A stretch of 64,000 nt of DNA from Cladocopium goreaui (Eukaryota > Sar > Dinophyceae > Suessiales > Symbiodiniaceae): contig CAMXCT020001822.1 of the NCBI GenBank assembly GCA_947184155.2, positions 1-64,000 of the forward strand. The letters run 5' to 3'. The notes under the pieces were generated by a model that was not told the DNA's origin, searched no databases, and saw nothing but the letters and a program-made list of their open reading frames with translations. How positions within the stretch are numbered: position 1 is the stretch's first letter; the number at the start of each line of letters is the position of its first letter. Below are positions 1 through 9,800 of this stretch, in pieces. The position numbers were made by a program, and so were the translations under genes.

Positions 1-118
1 ACACCGCGTCGAAGAAAAGAACCTAGTCTTATGATGGTTGAAGTCAATTTGTCAAAATTAGCCGGCTTGTGTCACATTGGGATCTTCAAATGCTAGCCTT
101 TGGGGCTCTGGAGCTGAG

Positions 119-531
119 GAGATCGAATTGCCAATGATGACAGCATACCAGACCTTCAGGCCTGGGTGAGCACTCTTCGTGGGCAACATGCTCAAGACAA
201 CCCTCACCTGGTGAAGTGCTTGGCACGCGCACTGTGCTTATCCAAAAGTTCTACGTCAGCCTGCGAGCGGGATTTTGGAAATTTGATCGAGACCTTTCGA
301 AAGATGCTGGCAAGTCCATTGCTCAAGGAAATGCACCTGCGAGTTACCAACTTCCTGAAGCTGGAGCCAGACCAAACCCATGAAGTCGTCAGGAGAGCCC
401 GAGCAATTTGGAATGAAGGCTACTTGGCAGATCGCCTATCAGGATCAAAGCGCTCTGAGACTGGCAACTTTGTGTCTGGAATCAAGCTGCAGCAGAAGAG
501 ACAAGATACTCAACTGCAAATAAGACCCTGA
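119..531 (+). CDS. hAT-type dimerisation domain, last exon (partial)
   Basis: The exon begins after an AG at 117-118 and runs to a TGA at 529-531. The reading frame contains a serine/threonine stretch, the motif ACERDFGN, a conserved Arg about eight residues later, a helix of the form SPLLKEMHLR and an Asn-Phe-Leu. This matches the layout of the hAT C-terminal dimerisation domain, in which an E-R-x-F-[SG] block is followed by R-x-x-L and an N-x-L helix. In hAT transposases this part holds the monomers together. Upstream exons lie outside the window, so the catalytic residues cannot be inspected. It may be an active transposase, a relic or a domesticated host protein. The conserved helix spacing supports the family; the short match limits confidence. 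Confidence 0.55.
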
Positions 532-609
532 AAGAGCCTGAAAAAACCCCATCAATTTAAAAGGTTTTTAATAACCTTTAATTCAATTCAGACAGTCTGA
601 GGTTTTATT

Positions 610-2051
610 TTATGCTGCATGTTTTGTGGGTTGTGGGTGGGTGCTTTGTCCCAAACCAAGGCTAAAGACCCAATGCAGAGCCAGGCAGCCTGGGTCAAAC
701 GGCGACGCTTGGAAGTGAACAAGATTGCATCGGCCATGCCTGATCAACCAGCAGGGCAACCTCCTGTATTGCCCGCAGCAGCTAAGAAAGCGATTGCCAA
801 GATGGGCCAAGTAGTTTCCTGTTTGAATTGAGGTTTCACATTGACATGCCTGTCACTGTCATTGTCCAGTTTGCCAACAGACAGATAATAATAATTAGCC
901 ATTCTGCAGGTGAAAAAACGTCGCTTCGAAGCCCAGAAACTTGGAATCTTGCAGAAGGATGAAAAGCTGCCCGACAATGAGTACCAACAAGTCTTGAAGC
1001 CAGCTGCCAAGTGAGTTGATGTGGTGAATTTGATTTGACATTGTCACTGTCAGGGATGTTTAGTCAGAGTCAGTCATTGAAAATAATGTAGTATGCCTGG
1101 GGCCTTGTGCAGTCAGGAAGCAGAAACATGATGACCTGCTAGCAGTGACTCGGCAACTTAAGTGAGTAAGTCACCGTCACGTCAGTCAGCTTGCCTTTGT
1201 TATTAGTCTGACCAGCCCAGGCGAAAAAAAGCAGCGAGTTGGAACGTGAATTTGCAAGTCGCAAGTTTCCTTCTCTGAAATCGAGGCCAGGTGACCGTTT
1301 GTTTCGTTTTGCACTTATCAAATGCGTCAGCCCTTTGGAGGCCTACCTTTGTGTGGACAACTGCGGAGGGCGTGCGAGAAAAACTTGCCCTTCTTGGAGC
1401 TGAATTGGTCGACGCTTGGGGAGAGGCTACATGCCATGTGGTCGACTGCTTCAATGAACCGGGACAACGGGTGACTTGGGCATCCAAGCTCAATGGGCAT
1501 TTGATCATCACAAAGCGGTTGTCCAAAGGGCCCTGGATTGAGAAACTTGGATGAATTAAACTATTTATGGATTGGTTTAAATTTAAATGCTTCGCATGTG
1601 TCTCAGTGATTTGTCAATTTATATAAATTAAAATTGATGATTGTCAGGTACATGGCTGCTGGGAAGATCAGGACTGTGAGGAATCTCTTAGTGGTGCCAG
1701 AGTTTTCCAAACTTCATCCAACACTTGACGAAATCTTGCGATGGTCTTTGGATGGCGGTTGGAAATTGTGGGCTGCTTGGCTGAAAACGAGCTTTTCCCT
1801 TCATTGACTTGACTCTGTCATGAGCACAGAAATCCCAAGCTCGTCGTCGTGGCATCCTGTTCTTTTTTCAGGATGACGAAGGTGCGTGGAGAGACCGATT
1901 GGCCAGATCCAAGACCAAGTCCAGCTTCGTGGCTTTGGTCCCAACTGCAGATTTGAAATCCAAACGGTTCAAGATGGCTTTTGACTCACGCACTTTTTTG
2001 AAATGGAAAGTCATGGCACGGGTGAAGGCTTGGTGCCGTGCCTCTTCTTGA
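610..2051 (+). CDS. Unknown multi-exon protein
   Basis: Several short coding segments share the plus strand and are bounded by plausible GT and AG sites: about 640-810 (donor GT at 811), 910-1010 (donor GTGAGT at 1011), about 1116-1160, 1219-1290, about 1331-1553, about 1649-1770 and 1835-2051, ending at TGA 2049-2051. The first segments are basic (KRRR and KKRR clusters, Lys/Gln rich). The later ones are globular, with the words VTWASKLNGHLIITKRL and SFVALVPTADLKSKRFKMAF. I recognise no domain. The first exon and the true start are uncertain, because no convincing ATG precedes 640. The introns are 50-120 bp and contain TGTCA-rich sequence like the rest of the first 14 kb. It may belong to the same transcription unit as the hAT exon upstream, but nothing proves this. 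Confidence 0.4.
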
Positions 2052-2543
2052 GTTTAGCTGGGTTCCTTTCCAGGGGATGTGGAAATTGAAATTTAGCCGC
2101 GTCGCATTCAAAGCATCTCAGATGTGGGTGCTGGCACATGGGGGTGAAAAGGCAGCTGTTGATCGCATCTAGCAGTGTCACAGTTTTCCCCTGACTAAGA
2201 GAGCTTCAGGTTTCCATTGAATTAACAGCAGACAGACTGATGAAGCCAGGTTTTCTCAGCTTTGGCTTTGCCAGCCACGAGTTTGCTTTCTGCAAAGTCA
2301 GGGCCACAATTTGCAATTTGATTCGACAATGACAACGACGAATGTCAATGTCCAAATTCAAACCAGTTTGTCCTTGTCACTGTCTCATGACGTAGACTTA
2401 GAGCAGTCTTTGATTCTGAGCGTGATCCCTCAAGTTTGGTTCGGCACTTAGTTGCGTTTCAAAGTCAGACAGGTTGGCCTAAATTATATTAATAAATTCT
2501 CAAAAAAATGATAAAGAGTGTTGAGAAATGTGTTGAACGCACT

Positions 2544-2960
2544 GCTCAGCGAGTCGGCGGCACCGCCGACTTGCTGAGCCATGGGTTGAACGCACTGAGC
2601 CATGGGTTGAATGCACTGCTCAGCGAGTCGGCGGCACCGCCGACTTGCTGAGCCAAATCAGTGAAAATTCATCACACCTCGTAAATCCAGAATGCCTTAG
2701 TCAGCGCAGTAAATTTTGTTCCACTTGCTGGTGCGGGGGGGGTCTGGAACGCGTGCACCAGCGAGTCAGCGGCACCGCCGACTTGCAGGGGCAGTGCTTT
2801 CTCATGCATTTTAACTTGCAGGTGCAGGGGGTCCCAGAACCCCTGCCCCTGCGAGTCGAAAGTACACTCGAAACCCCTGCCCCTGCGAGTCAGCGGTGCC
2901 GCCGACTTGCTGGTGCGTGTATTGGGGGACCCCCTGCACCAGCGAGTCAAAATTTGTATT
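2544..2960. repeat. Cluster of GC-rich hairpin modules
   Basis: Two near-identical inverted repeats lie at 2544-2579 and 2618-2653. Each pairs GCTCAGCGAGTCGGCGG with CCGCCGACTTGCTGAGC around a 1-2 base loop. From about 2728 to 2950 more hairpins follow, built on the same outer stem (ACTTGC pairing with GCRAGT) but with different inner arms: GGTGC/GCACC near 2730-2768, and AGGGGC/GCCCCT around 2814-2900 and again to 2948. The modules are therefore variations on one stem framework. No protein product is supported, although open frames cross them. Confidence 0.75.
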
Positions 2961-3543
2961 TTTCAGAATGTCAGATCCAGCCTGCTTACTGGAATATTCC
3001 ATCACTAATTTCTACAAATTATTTGAGGAAAATCAGATTGACTTTATTAATAATGATTCTGATGCCAATGACTGCTTTCATGGTGGTATTTCTGACCATA
3101 CAAGTCACTGTCACCACATCGATTTGTTTTTATACATGTCGTGTCGTCATGTTTTCTAACGTGAAGGGACCTTGCAACTTGCACCAGTGAAATCCCAAAT
3201 CAAAGCCTCTCAAGAAACACAGGGTTCAGAAACTAAAAAACCATCAATGACCAGCAAACAAATTTTGCAAAGGGAGTTCAAGTTCAGAAACCCGCTACAC
3301 TGAGGTCTTAGCACTTGGACTGGAGCGCTGGAGCGGCATTTCCCCAGAGTCACTGACTTGTACTTATCTAGCACTTGAACCGTCAGTGACTGACAAAGTT
3401 GTGATGCATCCTGATGCCTGATTGTCATTGACTGCTTAAAACTCCGTTTAAATGATTGTCATTGACTGGCCATGCATTGTCATTGTCATGATTGCTGATC
3501 GCTGACCCTGCTAGACTGGCCCAAGATTGATCAGCTTCAAGGG

Positions 3544-4072
3544 ATGGCTTCAGGTCGTCTTCCAGGCGACTTTTGGCCGCGCTGCCACGGATGGGCTCCG
3601 CCTGGTGCTGCTTCTGAAGAGAGCGAGGTAGATGAGAAATCAGATCAATCTTCTCAAGCAGCCGACCCTGAGAATGAGGAGGGCCATGGTGAACCGACCG
3701 CTGCTATGAAAAGACCCAGTTCGAAAAAGAAGCCAACGTCCAAGTCCGAGGCCAAACGCAAGCCGAGGTTGAAACGACCAGCAAGTGCACTGGCAATGAC
3801 AGAACCTGAGGATTCGTCGCCTTCAATGCCTTCCAAACTTACCAAGCCTCGCAAGAAGCCCAGTGGCACTGTCAGACCAGCCAAAAAAAAAAACAGCCGA
3901 GAAGCCTGACAACATCGACAAGTCCAAAGGATGCAGCAAATGCAGATGGAAATCGGGATGCAAATCATGCAACAGGCGAGGATGTGACAAACCTGGTCAT
4001 GCAACTGGCGAGGATGATACTGGCAAGAGCCAGCATGGTGATGATGATGTCGATGAAAAAGATATTTCGTGA
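3544..4072 (+). CDS. Lysine-rich protein with Cys cluster, frame broken at an A run
   Basis: An ATG at 3544 opens a frame for a Ser/Glu-rich and then Lys/Pro/Ser-rich protein (repeated KKPTSK, KRKPRLKRP and KPRKKPSG words). It would stop at 3907-3909. In the next frame, just across the 11-A run at 3883-3893, coding sense continues: a Lys-rich linker, then the cysteine cluster GCSKCRWKSGCKSC with further Cys, then an acidic tail to TGA 4070-4072. Removing one A would join the two parts, so either the gene carries a one-base insertion or the assembly has a homopolymer error. A consensus-like GTGAGC at 4070 could also be a splice donor. The Cys cluster suggests a small zinc-binding, possibly DNA-binding, element. 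A related HACFGCRWKP word occurs in the large gene beyond the methyltransferase. Confidence 0.5.
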
Positions 4073-4202
4073 GCGTTTGGAACTTCAATTTGGAAAGTTC
4101 ATTGTCATCGTTGGATGACAGTAGTCAGTCGTTAAGTCGTTGACAAATTTTTGAAGCAGCTGTGATCAGAGCTATGCGGTGGTCAAAAACTGAACCCAGC
4201 CC

Positions 4203-4410
4203 TTTTTATTTTATGTCAGTCAGCATCCGTCAATGTCAGTGTCAGCCAGCCTAAGCTTTGAAATCTTGATATCATTAGACTTTTGCCAGTGTCAGTGCCA
4301 GTGTCTGCCAGCCTGAGTTTTGAAATCTTTTTAAATCATCAGACTTTTTGCCAGTGTCAGTGTCAGTGTCAGCCAACCTGAGTTTTGAAATCTTTGGATA
4401 TCATTTGAAT
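4203..4410 (+). repeat. TGTCAG-rich tandem repeat, about 77-bp period
   Basis: Three degenerate copies of a block contain iterated CAGTGTCAGTG words followed by GCCAGCCTGAGTTTTGAAATC. They sit in the spacer between the lysine-rich gene and the methyltransferase. Nothing here looks coding. Confidence 0.7.
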
Positions 4411-4450
4411 TTGACATCAGAAAATCATCAGAAGCTCTTTAACTGAGGTG

Positions 4451-6299
4451 ATGCCCAAGAGAAGGAGACCTATCACCATTGGGTCTGACTGTAGCGGCAT
4501 CGGCACTGATGCAATTGCTGTCTCCAGATTGGGAATCCCATTCAGAAACCTCTTTGCCAGTGATAGCAACATTCATTGCAGAAAGGTCTTAGAATGAAAC
4601 TTGGATTTAATTTAATGTGATGAATCCTGTTTTGTGAGTTCCCCTTATTACCCTGGGAATCCATGGGATATCAATGAACAATTGTCTAACCAATTGGTTT
4701 GGTGCCCATGCTTGTTTTGGATTCGGGGTGGCATCAAAACATTGAACGGCTACCACTATTTGCAATGCCTCGAGGCCAGTCTCATGCACCGAAGCTGATT
4801 CTGGAAGATGCCGCTGAAAACAGGTTAAAGCCATCAGTGTCATTGTACACCGCTGGCTTTCCATGCCAACCATATAGTCGCTGACTTAGCTTTAGTTTTT
4901 GGGTCATGGACAGTGACTGACTGCCGCGCCGTGAACAAAACCTATGACTGTTACATGTCAGTTTGTCAAAGTCAATATTTAATGTCAAGTCATTGACAGA
5001 CAGCTGTATATCAAGTCTGAACTGTTGTACTTTTTTGTAAAGTGATGTTACCACCTGCGTTCAATAAGGTGCTGCAGGAAGACACCGTGGCTCCAATGAT
5101 TCCAGAGCGTTTGTGCTGGAGGGGATCTTGGATTACATATCCAAAAAGCAACCTGTGACCTTTGTCTTGGAGAATGTGCCAAGGCTGAAAGGCCGAAAGC
5201 ACAGACACTTAACTTAATGAACAAGTTTTTTGTGCCAGGGGTGACTGAATGAAGGAGGAAGGCTTGTTGGGTAGCTGCCATCTCTAGATTTTGGTAGAGA
5301 CTGGAAGAGTCTGCGAATCATCAAGCTGAGGAAAGCACTTCCAATCAATTCTCCGTCGCCTGAAGAACATCAAAAAGGATGGCGTGCAGGTCTACAACGT
5401 GGTTTGGAAGATAGTTGACAGTCGACGATTTGGACTTGCTCAGAGGCGGAGACGGCTTTACATCCTCGGATGCCCACTAGGATCAAAGCCACGAATGAGG
5501 TCCAAGTCGTCTGACATGAAGCCACTGGGCACGTTCTTGAGCCAAGGACGCAAGAGAGAAAAGTATCCCAGCATCTTGGTTGCAAAAGATTCTGCATTGG
5601 CAGCAATCAGTTGGCATTTGCATTAAATTAACTGACAATGACATTATTGCTATTAGATGGCTTTTTTCGATTACAGTGGTTGTTTAGCTTTTGCCAAGTG
5701 CCACTGACTAAGGAAGCCGCACTGCACTGCGCAACTTGAAATCGGGCTTCGGGTTCCTGCGAAAGCATGGGTGTGACCCCTTGGACAGCCAGTCCGTGAT
5801 CGACATTGGGGCCTCTCAGAAGTTTCGTGTCGTGAGCACTGGCTATGTTGGAACGTTGACAGCAAGCCGCTGCTCTCAGAGAGCCTACTGGCTCACCAAA
5901 GCAGTTGCCTCAGTTTTTTGCCTTAACAAATTTTGCACACTAGACTCACTAGACTCACTAGACTGTCAGTCATTGACGTTGAGTTTGCCTTTGGATCCCG
6001 CAAAAGATTTGTGAATTCCTTGGGAAATTCATGACATTGACTGACTGACATTTGTATCTTTCTCAATGACTCAGCAACCAAGTCAATGTTGAACCACCAT
6101 TGGTCTTTCTCAGGAGCATAGGCGAATGACGCCTGCAGAGATGGCCCGACTACAGGGCTTTGAAAGCGGAGACATACCATGGAAAGAGGCTGGGACTCCC
6201 AAGACGGCCAAAGGCCATCAGATCGGAAATTCAATGTCAGTTCCGGTTTTGCAGGAAGCTGTCAGGTCTGTTTTAACAGCTGCTGGCCTGCTTTCTTAG
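4451..6299 (+). CDS. C5 cytosine-specific DNA methyltransferase, six exons
   Basis: The predicted enzyme transfers a methyl group from S-adenosylmethionine to C5 of cytosine in DNA. Hand splicing gives exons 4451-4585, 4780-4876, 5069-5191, 5331-5609, 5713-5900 and 6114-6299. Their phases agree throughout and yield 1008 nt, 335 residues. Motif I (SDCSGIGTDA) is in exon 1. The catalytic PCQ of motif IV (GFPCQPYS) ends exon 2, and the S-A-A-G continuation appears only after splicing to 5069. ENV of motif VI is in exon 3, QRRRRLYILG (motif VIII) in exon 4, TLTAS..AYW before motif IX in exon 5, and RMTPAEMARLQGF plus GNSMSVPVLQ (IX, X) in exon 6. The introns after 5191 and 5900 need GC donors, a known dinoflagellate habit. 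There is no replication-foci, BAH or reverse-transcriptase domain, so it is a compact stand-alone enzyme. Exons 1 and 2 are the least certain. Confidence 0.85.
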
Positions 6300-6801
6300 A
6301 TCTTGATCACAAGTCAGTCATTGACTTGGGACGTAGCATAGTCATTGACTTTGGGACCTGCAGTTCTCACTGCAGATTTGCAAGGTGCTCCGGATCAAAA
6401 TTTTTGTGAACAAAGTGAACCACTCAGTCAGATTCAATGACCTTGCCAAAACTCATGAGCAATCAGTCAACTTCAAGCATTTAACCATGAGCCGCAATTA
6501 AACTTGAGCCTCCTGCATGTTACTGCTGTGCACGCCTAGCCAGGTATTTGCTCATTTTGGTATATTTTGGTCAGAATCAATGACAAGGTACCAATTGATT
6601 GGACATTTCAAGTCAAATCTCGGCATGTTATTAGACTACTTTCACCTGGCATTATTTCAAGTGAATCTAATTTATTTACGGTCAGACCATTTGAAATCTG
6701 GACTATTTTTTTTAAAAAAAATCCACCTGTCATTGTCATCTTTCCCTTACCTTTGTCAGCGTCAGTGAGGGTGACTTTGCAGCTGCCGTCAGTTGCCCAT
6801 C

Positions 6802-9800
6802 ATGGCACCTCGGGCCAAAAAACAACCTCGAACTGCTGCTGAAGTGGCCCCGATGGAAGGCCATGCTTGTTTTGGATGCCGCTGGAAACCATTGAATAGT
6901 CATCACCATCGTCATCATCATCATCATCACCATCATCCTGACCATCAGCATCACCATCACCAACAGTATCAAACATACCCCATGCCCCATGCCCTGATCT
7001 TGGCAGGTGAACCATCGGATGTTCAAACAAAATCTCTCAATGTGGACATCATGGCACATGTGAAGAAAGCCTGGGATGGTCTGATGCTGTGGCTTGGCTT
7101 TTTTTAACACATGCGTGACAAACAGACTTGGTCAAAGTGTGAGTGACAATTGTTCCAAATAGCTGTCATAAGATTCCAAAGGATCTGTCATTTTGATTCA
7201 GGCATGATGACTGGACGGGGGTCCAAGCAGAGGACCCTTTGAAGGTAGAGAAGGGTGGATCGATGCACCCAACAGACATGAAATTGGTTGGGTCCCAGCA
7301 TTCCTACACCGCTGGCGGGAATGTCAGCTGGATCAATCCTTTTTGGAGTCCTTGCACCGTGCCAGTGATTGAGTCAGCGGTGACCTTGCTTGCAATGGGC
7401 AAATTCAAAGAACCAGTGCCAATCCAGATGACCGTGGCAGTCAATTCGAAGAGTGATCCTCGAAAGCAAGAGCATCGGATGCAAAGCTTACTCCGGAGGA
7501 TATCTCCTGAAGAAGAACACTTAGCCTACGTGTTAGCGACCTATCGTGATGTGTCGGCAGGCCTCAGCATCCAGGACAATTTGCTTTGCCAGTTGACTGT
7601 TATTTTTTTGAATTTGGCATTGCCACCCCAAGAAAAACAGTCCGCAAGTATTTATACCCCCAACGTCAGCATTTCCCCAAGGTTTGGATTGGGTTCTGGG
7701 TGCCTTTTTTCGATGCCAAAAAATCGCCATGAAGACTTGACATTGTTGCATCCATTGGCCCTTTTGTCCATGAAAAGGAGTGGAAGAATGCGTGGCTTTC
7801 TTCCGGCATTACTTGGAAGAGCATTGGTGATGATCTGGAGTCCGCTTTCTGGGAATCTGCAAACATTCGAGAATCTGTGGGCGAGGCCTATGAAAACCTC
7901 TACTACACCCCAGTGACATGTTCATTGATTGTCATGCTTTTCAATTTTCCAAAATCAATTTGGGAGGTCTACGATTTAGTTTCTGCCAATAGGCATTGCA
8001 TGGGAATGTGGCAGAACGAAGTAAGGTCCAGCGCGTGTTTCAGATCGGAGCTTTGAAAAAGATGTTGCAGGACAAGATGGGTGGTGATGGCAAGGTGACT
8101 GCAAAGGTCTTGAAAGCCCACTTTGACAAGCACTTGATCATAAAATCCGGAGAGGCAGCAACGGAGCATTTTCTGACAACTGCGTTAGCATTGTGGAATG
8201 CGCTCTTCAGTGTGCCGAAGCTGAAGGAAACTTGGCTTACTTAGTTTGTTGGTGTTGTCTGACAATGACTGCATCTAATGTGGTAGCTTCCTATTCACCT
8301 GGAACAGTGGCCCAACAGTTTGCCAAGCCAACTCAACTCAGAACTTGGCCTTTTTGACTGATGAAACCTTTGGCAAGCGAAGCCCATTGGACTCAGTCTT
8401 GAAGATTGAGGGCGTGATGCGTGCTTGCCGATCCAATGCGGAATCGATGCAGTGGTGCATGCTCCAGATGGCCGATCTTTGCTTGAATCGACAGCTGGCG
8501 CCAGCTGAGCTGCAGCCCACCTATCTTTTTGGTGCCAAAGGTGGCAAAGGGAACTTTGGCTTATTTTCATTAGCTGGCCAATGATTAGCCAGCAATTTCT
8601 GTTTTTGAATTTGCTGGCATTTTGTCAAAATACTATTCAATTTTCCTGGAACCCGGCGCCAATTTGGGGTGATTGAATTCAGCTATTTGTCTGTTGTGGA
8701 TTGTTTTTGTGGCGCCCTGCCCATTTGAATAAGGATGATTGCAGTTTGGCTCTGGAAGCTTCAGCAGAAACCCAAACTCCTGGCATTGCTCGACCAACAC
8801 CTGCCGCCGGAGGATTCTGTACAGATAAGGACACCATTGTACGGTCATTGAACCCATTGTCATTGACAACCCTGCCATACCCTGCTACTAAATGATGGTC
8901 ATCGACTTACTAGTCGCTGAGTCTGTTGTTTTTAATTTATATAATAATAAGTTCACATTGCTGCAGGAACAGCTTGAAAGACCACATCACCTATCGCGAG
9001 AGCTTCGGTGGAAAGCCTTTTACAAAGGAGGCCATCCAACAGAACGTCAAAGTCAGTGACGGACAGGCTTGGATTGCCTGTCACTCATCACAATTCAGCT
9101 CAAAAGATGTCATTCAGCCAGCCATCTTATGCCAAATTAAGATTTCTCATCATTGTCTTCAATTGTCAATTGTTGTTTGAATTTGATGATAGTAAATTTC
9201 CTCAAGTCTTGGATTTGGGCCTTGCCAAAAGACCTTTGGCACTTCCTGGTGTCTTTTGGGTGGGCCCGCCCAAATATGAAATTTGGTTTAGACTGATGCA
9301 CTGAGGTTTGGATCCAAGGAGTCAGAAGGCTGCTCTCTTCGCCGCTGCTTTCATCTTCGGCCAAGAGTACGACTTCGCAGTCAAGCAGGCTGTCCGGCAC
9401 CAGCAGTCGTTGGAAGAAGTGCTTTCTCATTCCGCGATTGAAAAGGTGTGGGGGCAGATCGTGTCCTCTGCTGCACCTCTTGCCATGGACATGGAAGTTG
9501 ATGACACTGCAGCGAAGTCTGACTTGCTGTGCAACTTCATGGAAGCTCAGTCTTTGTCAAAGCTGCAGCTTCCAGAACATGCCACTAAGTTGCAAACGGT
9601 GGAAAACGCAGCAGAGCTGGCTCGACGAATGGTGAGGTCACAAGTCCAGACTGTGGATGGGTCGCAGAGTTTGGAGAAACTTTGCAAGCTCATGAAAGCC
9701 ATGGAACTCACCAAACTCCGTGGAGGCAGTGACAGCTCAGTTTTGGTGATTTACAGCGTTGACGCTGCCGGGGAACACGAAAAAGATTCCCGCCGCAGCC

